Source: Verrucomicrobiaceae bacterium (GTDB lineage Bacteria > Verrucomicrobiota > Verrucomicrobiia > Verrucomicrobiales > Akkermansiaceae). Taken from it: DNA of 64,000 nucleotides. Position 1 is the stretch's first letter, and each line of letters starts with the position of its first letter. Below, in pieces: positions 20,201 through 28,599 of this stretch. The stretch is from the NCBI GenBank assembly GCA_027486655.1, contig JAIXOR010000058.1:1-64000 (forward strand). The letters are read 5' to 3'. The notes beneath the pieces were generated by a model that saw only the letters and a list, made by a program, of their open reading frames with translations, searched no databases and was not told the origin of the DNA. A program made the position numbers and the translations under genes.

Positions 20201-23200
20201 CCTTCCGTGGTAGGGCCGATGCCGCCGAGGATCCACTCGCTGAGGATGAACGGATGGGAGAGATCCTGATGGGACTGGACCGACATGCCGGGCAGGTTAC
20301 GACCTTCGAAGAAACGCAGCACTGCATCCGGGCCCGACACCGGAACCCGGTCATCGGACCATTGGGAAGGCTGGCTCCAGGCAGGCATGTCATCGCTCTG
20401 GGAGGCGATCCACCCGTTTCCCCATCCGTTGTTCGTGATCTGGAGAGTGACGGTGGTGGAGGCGCTGAGCGATCCGTCGCTGACGGTGAGGACGATGGGC
20501 ACGGATCCGAACGCCCATGCAGGAATCTCCACGTTGAGGAACCTGGAGGTGGTCGAACCGCTGATGGTGACGGCCGTGTCCGGAATGAGATGTGGAAGAC
20601 CGCTGTTAGAGCTGACGATCAGATTGCCGGCCGGGGTTTCGGCATCGCCCACGGTAAGGGCGAGCGGCACGGAGATCTGTCCTGCGCTGCCTTGCCATAA
20701 GGAAGGCGCGCTGATGGATGGAGGGGTGTTTGGAAGGGCCAGATTGATGGCGATGCTTGCCTCGGAGATGAAGGTGCCGTCATCGACGCGGGCGACCGCG
20801 GTGTGCAGGGCCTGGGTGCTGTAGGTTCTCGGAGTTGGAGAAGCCTGGGGGCTCCAGGGTGTGGGTGCGGTGCCGTCTCCCCAGAGAACCGAATGCCGGA
20901 GCCTATCCGATGCATCCGGATCGGTGGCGGAGGTGGTGAGCGTGACAGGTTGGCCGGGCACGGGGGGATCCGGCTGGAGGGAGATGCCTTGGATCACCGG
21001 GGGGCTGCCGGGAGAGGAGGCGAGCCCTGCGATTTCCGCGGCACTGAGGGCCCGTTTGTCGATGCGGACTTCGTCGAAGTTGCCTTGGAGATTCTGGGTG
21101 AATGAGCCGCCGCCCATGGAGCCGAGGAAGAGCGGCATGTTGTCCGGAAGATCCGGGCGAATGGCACCCGATGCGATTTCCGCACCGTTCACATAGAGTC
21201 GCGCGGTGGCAGCCGTGCGCTGGATCACGGCGGCGATGTGGACCCATTCGCCGAAGGGCACCGCGTTGGTGGGCGAGGCGATCGCGGAGGAAAGCGTGCC
21301 ATTGCCGGTATTGAGATGAAGCTTCCGATCGGTGGTGGTCCACGAGTTGGCATAGAGGTGGATGCCGGTGCCGGTGGTGGCTCCCATCGGGCGGGAGAAA
21401 AGCAGCGTCTGCATGCTGGAGCGACCGGACTGGATGCGGACCCAGCCTGAAAACGTGAATGCATCCCCGAGGGCGAGCGCGCCGAGGTTCACCGCGTCGT
21501 CATTGCCATCCACCACGAGCGATTGCAGGCCGCCACGCGTGGTGGAGGAGGAGAGGGAGGCACCCAGCATCAAGGTGGGTATGGGCGCTGCTCCGGTGAC
21601 ATCGCGTGCATCGTTCTGGAAGGTCCAGCGGTGGGCGGGCCCGGGTGCGGCGAGGAGGCGGATCTCGGAAGCGGGCAAGGCGCGAGGGAGATGGCGCACG
21701 TCGTCAAGACTGCCGGAGAAAGGGAAGGCCCCGCCTCCCGGAGCCATGCGTCCGAGATACAACGTGCCGTCCGGTGTGAAGTCCGTGCGCGTCGAGGATT
21801 GCAGCGTGACAAGCACGCCGTTCACAAAAAGCCGGGTGTGGCTGTTGGTCCGGTCGATCACAGCGGCGACATGCGTCCATGTTCCGGCGGGAATCGCACC
21901 TGGGGCGGTGGAGGCTTTGGATTGCTGGCTGCCGTTTGCGGTTTCAAACACGAGGGCACCATCCGAGGTGTTGTAGTTGTTCACGTAGAACTTGAAGCCA
22001 TTGGCCGCGCCCGATGCCGTGTTGGCCGCGATGGTCTGGATGTTGGCCGCGCCGGGAGTCGTCCGGATCCATGCGGCGAGCGTGATGCGGTCGCCGAAGT
22101 CCAGTGGAATCACGGTGCGCAGTTCGTCATCCACGCCATCGAAGAGCGCCGCGCCGCTTCCTTCCGCGGCACCGCTGATCCATTGCGGGGCTGAGGTGCC
22201 GGCGACCAGTGCGGTGCCGCCGTGGGCGTTGTCGAGTGTGCCATTGAGCGGCCACGAACAGGCGACCGAGGCCTGAGCCTCTAACAACCCAAGCTGGATG
22301 AGGGCGGCGCTTTCCGAAAGACCCGTAAGCTGGGGCAGCGGAGTGGCCTTGACCCGGACGTCGATGGAGGTGCCCGAAGTGGTGAAACGAAGTGCGAGTT
22401 TCCTCAGGTTCGTCCGTTGCCAGGTGGCATTGTCGTAGCCCCAGAGCAAGGTGTCCGACGGTCTCGAGGATGGCAGGTTTTCATCGATGCGTCCGTATCT
22501 GAAGCCCCCGTTGGAAAACGCATCCGAGGAGAGAATTTCCAGATTGAGATACACCGGCATCGAATCGCGGACGGCCTGGAGCACCACGCGGTTTTCGGAT
22601 AGATAAACCGGTTTGTGCGAGGTGCCGGGAAGATGCCAGTACCAGAACACCTCGTTGTCCGCCTGGGCGAAATGAAGGGAATCGCGGATTTCCAGCGCAC
22701 CGGTGCCGCGATCCCAGTTGAAGGAGCGGACGGGATCCGCGGGAGCCCCCTGAGCCGCGGTGCGGATGCCATGACGGGCGTATGCGGTGGAGAGGTTGAT
22801 GCGGGCCGTCCAGGTGGAGGCGGCGGCGGAGGTGTTTAGATTTTCCAACGGGGCCCAGTGCGAACTGAGTCCATCGTCCATCGCCTGATCCGGCTGCACC
22901 GCGTCCAGCCAGGCCTTGGGCACGGCGCGGGCGAGGTAGTCGTTGCGAGTGGGGTTCACCACCAGCGTGTTTTGTCCCATGGCCCGCTTGGGATAAGTCT
23001 GATAGGAAGTCGATCCGCTGTCCGGCGATGGAGGACGATAGGAAGGATATCCCACGGGCGGACCGAGATCCGCGTTCCAGCGCACGCCCAGCGAGTCGAA
23101 TAGGAAGTCACCGGTATCGAGGTGCTCGTGGCGGTCCGCGCGTTTGTCTCCGCCTTTGAGGAACACGGCGGTGGAGTTGGTGTCCGTCCAGCTTTGCCGC

Positions 23201-24612
23201 CAGATGGCGATGTGTTCGTTTGATCCCGATCTCGCGGTGGGCGAGGCCTCGATGCGGGCGCTGTGAAAGTAGCGGGCGAGCGGGATCGTGGTGGGATCGA
23301 AACCGGACATGCCCCGGTTGTTAGAAATGGATTGTTGCCAGTCGAACAAGGCATGCCACAGCAGGTGCAGGCCACTCCAGGTGGTGGGCGAACGGTCTCG
23401 TGCCCTCCACGCCGCCGCCCGCCATGCGGAAGACGGATCGGACTGGCGGGCAAAGTCCGCCAGTCGGTAGCAGGCGGCCTGATCGGTATAACTCCAGTTG
23501 CCGTCATTGTGGGTGAACTCCCGGCGTGAAGGGCCGGCGAAGTGGATGCCCATCTGGATCATCGATACCGAAGCCTGGCGCGTGAGCGTGGCGAAGTCGG
23601 TGAGATAGGATGCGGGCAGGTTGGTGGTTTCGCGGCGCGCGGATTCGAGGGAGACGGCGGTGCCGAGCAGTGGATAGATGAAATCATGAGAGTATCCAGG
23701 GCCCTCATCCCACATGCCACCCATGTCCTGTGAGGAGCGCCATGCGGTGGAAAGAAGCGAGAGGACGGCGGGAAGGTAGGCGTCGAAGTGCTCGCGGAAA
23801 CTGCGTGTGACGCGGCTGCCGGCATTGGAAGTGCCCGGCCAGCATGAGAAGGAGCCGTCGTAGTCCTGCTGGCGGATGGCGAGCGAGCCCATGATGCCGC
23901 CGCCGAGGATGATGGTGGACCAGTTGTTGATGCTGGTGTTTTTCGCCCACCATTTGCGGTCGCTCTGGTTCATCGGGGCGAGCATTCCGTTGAACGAGGG
24001 GATGATGCCGTAGAGGATGATGGCGGACGCGATCGATTGTCTTTGGGCGGGGGTGAACTCGTCGTAAAGAAAATCGTAAATGACGGCCAGCGGCTGGATG
24101 TTGGAGCCTTGGCCGACGTGGATGCTGGTGCTGGTGCTGCCAACTCTTTGGAGGGCGTCCACCAGATCCATCTCCACCTGGACGAGTTCGTCGCGGAGCA
24201 GGTTGAGGGTCGTGGAGGATGGGGATCCGGTGCTTGCGTGAACGCCGCGGGCGATGCGGTGGAGCATGGCGGCCTCGGTGAGGATGGAGCGCGCGTCGAA
24301 TCCAAAGCTGGGATTGGCGGAACGATAGCGCGCTTGCAGCGTGTCGATATCGGTGAGGGCCTTGGAGATGGAGGTGTCCAGGCGGGAGCGGTGGGTACTG
24401 TCTCCAGAGGTGAGCGTGGAAACGGCGCGCTGGATTTCCTCCGGAGAGGCCATCAGGCGCGGGGTGGAGGGGGCGTCGGCAAAGCGGAAGGTGTCCGCAA
24501 GCATTTGGGTGGTGGACTGCGATCGGACGCTCCCGGTGCAGAAAGCCAGGACCGCGGCACCGAGGGCGGTGGCGCGGAGTATGAGGCCGGAACGGACGGG
24601 GAGGAAGGACAT
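17293..24612 (-). CDS. giant modular heparinase II/III-like polysaccharide lyase
   Basis: 2439 residues from ATG 24612, which gives a signal peptide (LRATALGAAVLAFCTGSVRS). Visible modules: an alpha/alpha toroid (about 30-440) with SINNWSTIILGGG and WDEGPGYSHDFIYP; a heparinase II/III-type beta domain with DRHEHLDTGDFLFDSLG near 500; two LamG/concanavalin-like domains (about 820-990 and 995-1190); Ig/PKD-like domains (about 1205-1400); some 900 residues of autotransporter-associated beta-strand repeats; and a verrucomicrobial C-terminal domain (DPDADGIPNGIEFLLGSDP). Heparinase II/III-like lyases cleave uronic-acid polysaccharides by beta-elimination; the substrate here is unknown. I first considered PL8, but the HxHxD-type motif fits heparinase II/III better. 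It lies 71 bases downstream of a related exoprotein gene, with a strong hairpin between. Confidence 0.78.
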   Translation of the reverse strand: MSFLPVRSGLILRATALGAAVLAFCTGSVRSQSTTQMLADTFRFADAPSTPRLMASPEEIQRAVSTLTSGDSTHRSRLDTSISKALTDIDTLQARYRSANPSFGFDARSILTEAAMLHRIARGVHASTGSPSSTTLNLLRDELVQVEMDLVDALQRVGSTSTSIHVGQGSNIQPLAVIYDFLYDEFTPAQRQSIASAIILYGIIPSFNGMLAPMNQSDRKWWAKNTSINNWSTIILGGGIMGSLAIRQQDYDGSFSCWPGTSNAGSRVTRSFREHFDAYLPAVLSLLSTAWRSSQDMGGMWDEGPGYSHDFIYPLLGTAVSLESARRETTNLPASYLTDFATLTRQASVSMIQMGIHFAGPSRREFTHNDGNWSYTDQAACYRLADFARQSDPSSAWRAAAWRARDRSPTTWSGLHLLWHALFDWQQSISNNRGMSGFDPTTIPLARYFHSARIEASPTARSGSNEHIAIWRQSWTDTNSTAVFLKGGDKRADRHEHLDTGDFLFDSLGVRWNADLGPPVGYPSYRPPSPDSGSTSYQTYPKRAMGQNTLVVNPTRNDYLARAVPKAWLDAVQPDQAMDDGLSSHWAPLENLNTSAAASTWTARINLSTAYARHGIRTAAQGAPADPVRSFNWDRGTGALEIRDSLHFAQADNEVFWYWHLPGTSHKPVYLSENRVVLQAVRDSMPVYLNLEILSSDAFSNGGFRYGRIDENLPSSRPSDTLLWGYDNATWQRTNLRKLALRFTTSGTSIDVRVKATPLPQLTGLSESAALIQLGLLEAQASVACSWPLNGTLDNAHGGTALVAGTSAPQWISGAAEGSGAALFDGVDDELRTVIPLDFGDRITLAAWIRTTPGAANIQTIAANTASGAANGFKFYVNNYNTSDGALVFETANGSQQSKASTAPGAIPAGTWTHVAAVIDRTNSHTRLFVNGVLVTLQSSTRTDFTPDGTLYLGRMAPGGGAFPFSGSLDDVRHLPRALPASEIRLLAAPGPAHRWTFQNDARDVTGAAPIPTLMLGASLSSSTTRGGLQSLVVDGNDDAVNLGALALGDAFTFSGWVRIQSGRSSMQTLLFSRPMGATTGTGIHLYANSWTTTDRKLHLNTGNGTLSSAIASPTNAVPFGEWVHIAAVIQRTAATARLYVNGAEIASGAIRPDLPDNMPLFLGSMGGGSFTQNLQGNFDEVRIDKRALSAAEIAGLASSPGSPPVIQGISLQPDPPVPGQPVTLTTSATDPDASDRLRHSVLWGDGTAPTPWSPQASPTPRTYSTQALHTAVARVDDGTFISEASIAINLALPNTPPSISAPSLWQGSAGQISVPLALTVGDAETPAGNLIVSSNSGLPHLIPDTAVTISGSTTSRFLNVEIPAWAFGSVPIVLTVSDGSLSASTTVTLQITNNGWGNGWIASQSDDMPAWSQPSQWSDDRVPVSGPDAVLRFFEGRNLPGMSVQSHQDLSHPFILSEWILGGIGPTTEGGTFTLTGSPLRLVAPPSGGPARVRLDATSGAGFSYVIGVPVELAADTEFSGNGDASFIFAGPLSGGGTLTKSGSSALGIGGVTPHTLTGPWRLAAGSLVFEPGLDHRIPTNSTVNFTGSASWDLGGNQQSITGLDLVNATHQSALQATICDGSLLLLAPSAITLGPTTSNIGPVSANSCLLDLSTLESFVFQSTSDLSIQPKTYNTQSASSTLRLGDAASLTAKRLHIGGMAGGGAHSGTLELGLSNVIRADEIAIGRSARTSGILRHRSGITGNATTLLRASNGTSRISKLQLGEQWGGSGDNTATADFTGGSVDALVDLLEIGRATANSRPSTATLTLGPDGGVLDANQITLGTAEATASGAIQATIQQQGGIIRTPALVFGSTSGQNAPTLSCLYQMQPGSTLECASITAGAAGRAAAASERTLRFHGGLLTTHPSSSTLRIAGKPQNGTLILDVAASATLLVPHDRTTVIEPTARLAGSGTLRKTGPGRLISHSAGSTFSGSMEILAGSLEITSDAAAGAPPASVMPEALTIDGGTLVLNRGWQGEFGLVSAGSGHTTFPTLDLTGVSGESIQTHGGIATLSILQQGNSNHTAATISFTAPDLPGGIQATATGILTGGKLTSVTLTHPGSGYTVPPRATITLTGGSQVSVPPVLGLTVAVQGALVLNPGHDAEGSAPAVSLIGGGGSGTVFSATAGTTVPISLHHRRGLRIGAGGANLGCVGNHEITGPVSGPGSLTKTLPGTLSVTGSRSYTGDTRVHAGVLRFTSASLADKAMVSIQSGASLRLDFSGTDEIAGLVLEGVSMPPGIYQESNSNGRILGSGQLRVPGSAFQSWIEAAFPGITATATTGFQADPDADGIPNGIEFLLGSDPTRSTGTSWLPSLSTEAGTLRFIFRRSAAARSLAFQIEAATDPSGPWLPLAHGLDGTSIREETDALAQGVDRVTVTLPQASHAARFLRLAASQP

Positions 24613-24627
24613 GGGGCGGATACGGAA

Positions 24628-24662
24628 CTCCCGGCGGTCCGCAAGTTGCGGTCCGCCGGGAG
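24628..24662 (-). terminator. strong hairpin between exoprotein and lyase genes
   Basis: CTCCCGGCGG (24628-24637) pairs perfectly with CCGCCGGGAG (24653-24662), and the inner CCGC/GCGG extends the stem after one mismatch. It fills the 71-base gap between two co-directional minus-strand genes and ends about 16 bases before the lyase ATG. Without a T tract it may act as a partial terminator, a 3'-end stabiliser or a structure affecting lyase translation. Confidence 0.5.
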
Positions 24663-24683
24663 TGTGGCATGAAGCTGCGGCGA

Positions 24684-27600
24684 TCAGTTCTTCAGCACGC
24701 GGAGTCGTGCGAATTTCCGCTCGGGCGATCCGGGAGTGAAGGTAAACGAGATGGTGGCGGAGGGATTGCCCGCGGCCTGGGTCACCTCGGGAGTCCATGA
24801 CCCGGAAGCCAGTGTGGATGAGGTTTCAATAGCCCATGAGACATCTCCGTTGGTGATCGCGTCACCGCCTTTGGTGAAGGTGACGGTGTTTCCCGAAAAG
24901 ACACCGGCAGGGAGGTCGTGGGTGGTGGGGGACTTGCCGAGGCCGTATTCGACGCCGTTGGAGATTCCGTCTTTATCGAAGTCTCCGGTGAAGGGCTCGC
25001 CCGTGATGCCATTGGTGGTGGCCCATGCATCGTATCCGGCCCCACCGGGGATGGTGAGGGTCACTGCCTTGCCGCCGTAGGCGGGATCGTTGTAATCGAG
25101 CACAAAACTGTTCGTAACAGCTCCCTTTGTGACGTTGACCGTCGCTCCATCCGCGAGGCCGGCGAAGGTGCCGGTGAGCGAGCCGTCCTGATAGTCGATC
25201 AGCACAAGCTTGGTTCCGGGGTTGAGGAGAGCCGGAGTGGCGGCGTCGTCGGCGATGTTGAAGGCCGGCAGGGCGGACAGGTCGATGTCACCGTCCACTT
25301 GCAGGGCACCGCTGGTGGAGCTGGCCGAGTTCATGCGGGCGGAGTAAGTGGCGGAGGCGGCAAGACTCACCTTTTGTCCGGCGGTGGAATCCACGATGGT
25401 GGTGGTGACGCCGGAAACCACTATGGACACACCGCTGAGCGTGAGGTCCGATCCGGTGGCATTGGTGAGAATGCCGCCTCTGAGGATCAGGTTGCGCTGG
25501 GTGTTGCCCGCGGTGATCGGCGTGGCAAGCAGGCCGGGTTTCACCTGTTTGGCAGCGAGGGTGCCGCCGTTGAGATTGTAGTTGGCCTGAAGATTCTGGG
25601 TTGCCGAGGCCACGTTGGGAGAGGCGTTGTCCGCGGTTTCAACCATGACGAGGTTGTCCACGGTCACGGTGCCGCCGCCTTGGGTGAAGTTGGCGACGGT
25701 GAGCGGCGATCCCGCTCCGACCTTGCGCGCAAGGGTCAGGTTGGTGGCTGTCACGGTGCCGTCGGGTATGGTCACCGAGCTGGTGGTGGACGGGCTGGTG
25801 GAGTTGGCGATGTGCCTTCCGATGATCACGTCCGTGGCGGCGATGTCCGCGGAGCCGTTGGTGAGATCCAGCGTTCCCGCACCGCTGCGCACGCCTGAGG
25901 AGGTTTCGCCCACCAGCAGGGTGGTGGCGGGTGAGGTGCCATCTGCTCCCCGGATCTTGAGGACGGGAGTGGTGAGGCCGCTCTGATAGGTGATCACGCC
26001 GGAGCCGTTGAAGCCGCCGACCTGGAAGGTGGGTGTGCGGAACTCGTTGGTGGTGCCGAGACGCAGCTGCCCCTGATGGGCGTTGCCCTGGCTGGTGCCG
26101 GAGGCACCGCCGATCTGGACGAGGCTGGCGGTGACCGTGTTGGTGCCGCTGGAGAGGACGAGTTCGTGGGTCGTTGTGTCGGTGGCGGCGGTGGCGGGAA
26201 GGCAGCGGAAGGCGCGGTTGCTGCGGTTGTAGGTGAATGAGGAAAGACCGCTCATGACGAGCCGCGTGTTTTGGGCTCCGTTCACATCGAAGTTGAAATC
26301 TCCGTTCACCGTGAGTGAGCCGCTGCTTCCTGTTAGAGTCGTTGTGCCGCCTCCAAAGGGAAGCACCCGGCCGAAGGTGGCGGTGGTGGAGGGAAGGGCC
26401 AGAGTGGTGCCGCCCGCCGTGGCGGTGAAGCTGTAGGTGGCGGGCAGGTTGAGCGTGCCGTTGGTGACTGTGGTGGTGCCGCCATTGATGTGCGTCAGCG
26501 CAGAGGCGTCCGTGGTGGTGGTGCCGAGATCGAGGGTGGCGCCGGACTTCAGGAAAACCAGGGCCACGCCGGAGGCCGGAGTGCTGCCGGACGCCAGCGA
26601 GAGCGTGCCGTCATAAAGCGCGATGCGGGTGAATCCGGGGCTGCCGGAAAGCGTGAGCTTGCCCGCGCCGACCTTGGTGAACTGGGCCGCACCGGCCGCC
26701 ACGAGGTCATCGGCAAGGGTGGTGTCCCCGGTGTTTCCCGTGGTGTCGATGCCGAAGGATCCCGTGCCGGAGAAGGTGGTCGAGGCGATCAGGTTGGTGA
26801 TCGCCGTGGCGGACCAGGGAGACGCATCGCCAAATCTCGCGGCAAGCGTGCCTCCGGCATTGGACACATAACTCTGAGTGAAGCCATCGGAGCCCGAGTC
26901 ATAGCCGGGAAGTGCCTGCGGCTTGGTGAGGGACAAAACGCCGCCGTTTACCGTGGTGGTGCCGGTCCAGCTGTTGGTTCCGGACAGGGTGAGGATGCCG
27001 GCATCGGTCTTGGTGATTCCGCTGGGGTCGGTTTCGGTAATGTCGCCCTCGATGTTGAGATTCACCTGCGCCGGGTTTGCCCCGATTTGCTGGGCACCGC
27101 CGAATCCGCCGCTGAGGGTGATCGAGCGGGAGGCGGAAAGGGTGATGGTGCCGCTGTTCGCGCCGGGCTCGGCAAAGAGTCGTGCGCCGCCCACGATTTC
27201 GATGTCGTTTGCGGAGTTTCCGAGGGTCGAGTTCTTTTCGATGCCCAGCGTGCCTGCGGAAATCTTGATGGGACCGGTGTAGGTGTGGTCGATCGAATTG
27301 AAACGAAACGTGAAACGTCCGGCCCCGGTTTTCTCAAATCCCTGGGTGCCGAAGAGCGCGCTGTAGAAGAAGGCATCCCCGGCGCCGATCTGAATCTGGG
27401 GCTGACCGGAACTGGTCTGGAGGGTGAGGCCCTTGGTGGCGTCCATGCTGGTGGGGGACGTCGGGAAAGTGGCGGCCTGCGCGCCGGCGAGCGGCAGCGT
27501 GTTGGTTGTGCGGGTGAGCTTGCCGATCGTGTAGTTGCCATCGATCAGGATATCGAGCGCGCCGGTGGCGGGCAGGGTGGAGGACGGGCCGGTGCCGTTG

Positions 27601-27770
27601 CAAATGGCTTCCGCCCCGATGGCGTTGGGCACGGTGTTGGGGGTCCAGTTGGTGGAGAGACCCCAGGTGCTGCCGTCGCCTGTCGAGTTGTTATAAGTCG
27701 ATTGTGCGTTTCCCTGCGGTGCGGCTGCGAGCGGGAGTGCGATGAAGAGCGGGATGAATCTGGGTTTCAT
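24684..27770 (-). CDS. secreted beta-strand-repeat protein with verrucomicrobial C-terminal domain
   Basis: 1028 residues. The start at 27770 gives a signal peptide (MKPRFIPLFIALPLAAAPQGNA). The passenger is made of autotransporter-associated beta-strand repeats (TGAGRFTFRFNSIDHTYTG, LTKPQALPG, TDVIIGRHIANS, NFTQGGGTVTVDNLVMVE), closely parallel to the protein at 14715-17192. The last 120 or so residues carry DFDKDGISNGVEYGLGKSP and end FARLRVLKN, the module that also ends the lyase; there is neither a PEP-CTERM tail nor a barrel. Such proteins are taken to be extracellular, but the export and anchoring mechanism is not established here. Site C lies about 140 bases upstream. It probably leads a transcript reaching the lyase gene. 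Confidence 0.8.
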   Translation of the reverse strand: MKPRFIPLFIALPLAAAPQGNAQSTYNNSTGDGSTWGLSTNWTPNTVPNAIGAEAICNGTGPSSTLPATGALDILIDGNYTIGKLTRTTNTLPLAGAQAATFPTSPTSMDATKGLTLQTSSGQPQIQIGAGDAFFYSALFGTQGFEKTGAGRFTFRFNSIDHTYTGPIKISAGTLGIEKNSTLGNSANDIEIVGGARLFAEPGANSGTITLSASRSITLSGGFGGAQQIGANPAQVNLNIEGDITETDPSGITKTDAGILTLSGTNSWTGTTTVNGGVLSLTKPQALPGYDSGSDGFTQSYVSNAGGTLAARFGDASPWSATAITNLIASTTFSGTGSFGIDTTGNTGDTTLADDLVAAGAAQFTKVGAGKLTLSGSPGFTRIALYDGTLSLASGSTPASGVALVFLKSGATLDLGTTTTDASALTHINGGTTTVTNGTLNLPATYSFTATAGGTTLALPSTTATFGRVLPFGGGTTTLTGSSGSLTVNGDFNFDVNGAQNTRLVMSGLSSFTYNRSNRAFRCLPATAATDTTTHELVLSSGTNTVTASLVQIGGASGTSQGNAHQGQLRLGTTNEFRTPTFQVGGFNGSGVITYQSGLTTPVLKIRGADGTSPATTLLVGETSSGVRSGAGTLDLTNGSADIAATDVIIGRHIANSTSPSTTSSVTIPDGTVTATNLTLARKVGAGSPLTVANFTQGGGTVTVDNLVMVETADNASPNVASATQNLQANYNLNGGTLAAKQVKPGLLATPITAGNTQRNLILRGGILTNATGSDLTLSGVSIVVSGVTTTIVDSTAGQKVSLAASATYSARMNSASSTSGALQVDGDIDLSALPAFNIADDAATPALLNPGTKLVLIDYQDGSLTGTFAGLADGATVNVTKGAVTNSFVLDYNDPAYGGKAVTLTIPGGAGYDAWATTNGITGEPFTGDFDKDGISNGVEYGLGKSPTTHDLPAGVFSGNTVTFTKGGDAITNGDVSWAIETSSTLASGSWTPEVTQAAGNPSATISFTFTPGSPERKFARLRVLKN

Positions 27771-27900
27771 GGGAATGGGTTGTGCGGTTGCTGTGATGGA
27801 ATGCGGATGTGAAAACGGGATGTACACCGGAAACGTCGCGGAATGGGTTCCGTGGCAGGGTCCGGCGCACCTGCCTCCGGCTCAATCGATGACCGAGGTC

Positions 27901-27922
27901 CGGAAATTGTTGATTTGGGACG
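27901..27922 (-). promoter_or_regulatory. putative operator, site C
   Basis: The minus strand reads CGTCCCAAATCAACAATTT in the 163-base gap between the pseudopilin stop (27934) and the exoprotein start (27770). It shares CGTCYCAAATC and the A-rich flank with sites A and B. A small inverted repeat (GGCAGG 27854-27859, CCTGCC 27870-27875) sits between it and the downstream gene. Confidence 0.48.
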
Positions 27923-27933
27923 ACGTGGCGGGC

Positions 27934-28599
27934 TCAAAGCTGGCTGAGATTCACCGGTCTGACGGAGAAATCCCAGAACATGGCCATGCTCTGCTTGCCA
28001 TGCGCCGGTGCGGACGCGCCGCCGTTCGACCAACCGCCGACGCCGAGCGTGGTGTTCTGCTCGGTGATCATCCGCACCAGTCCCGCGCTTCGCGGGCTGA
28101 TCTGGTCGATGCGTTTGGGCACGCTGCCGGGTGCATAGCCCCAGGGGTAGCTGATGTCATTCGGGGGCACCGCATTGTCGAGGAGCTTGTTCTGGCGGTC
28201 TTCCAGCCGATAGACGACGGGGGGCTTCTCGACGGTGTTTTCCTTGATCTGCTTCATCAGCGACGGGCAGCCGTAGTTGGCGATGAGATAGGGCTCGGAG
28301 TTGTTGTCCCGCGGGTCTTCAAGGTAGGGCCCGATGTAGGTCACGAGGCTGCGCGAGTCCTTGTTGTAGAGAGCGGATTGCCCGGTGTTGAGCGGACCCG
28401 GGAGCCGGCCGTTCTTCTCGGAGAGATACATCTGCAGGGCATTGCCGATACCGCGCAGATTCGACACGCAGACGGCCTTCTGGGCGTTGTTGATCATGCG
28501 CGAGGACACCCCGAGGACCAGGACGGCAAGGACGATGAGGATGGTGATGGTGACCAAGACCTCGGTCAGGGTGAAGCCGCGGGCGGATGTGGGTTTCAT
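27934..28599 (-). CDS. type II secretion pseudopilin-like protein (prepilin N-terminus)
   Basis: 221 residues. The N-terminus MKPTSARG/FTLTEVLVTITILIVLAVLVLG is a class III prepilin signal: peptidase cleavage after Gly8, Phe at mature +1, Glu at +5 and one hydrophobic helix. Helix residues SNLRGIGNALQMYLSE and the tail WDFSVRPVNLSQL are typical of the DUF1559/H-X9-DG-like pseudopilins abundant in Verrucomicrobiota and Planctomycetota. The start at 28599 is set by this signal. No other secretion genes are nearby, so it is a stand-alone member. It heads the minus-strand exoprotein series and has a near-perfect copy of the operator-like sequence about 115 bases upstream. Confidence 0.85.
   Translation of the reverse strand: MKPTSARGFTLTEVLVTITILIVLAVLVLGVSSRMINNAQKAVCVSNLRGIGNALQMYLSEKNGRLPGPLNTGQSALYNKDSRSLVTYIGPYLEDPRDNNSEPYLIANYGCPSLMKQIKENTVEKPPVVYRLEDRQNKLLDNAVPPNDISYPWGYAPGSVPKRIDQISPRSAGLVRMITEQNTTLGVGGWSNGGASAPAHGKQSMAMFWDFSVRPVNLSQL

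Noticed and set aside
17293-24612. Assignment of the giant lyase to PL8
   Set aside because: The toroid and NNW motif suggested PL8, but the RHEHLDTGDF segment in the beta domain fits heparinase II/III-like families better.
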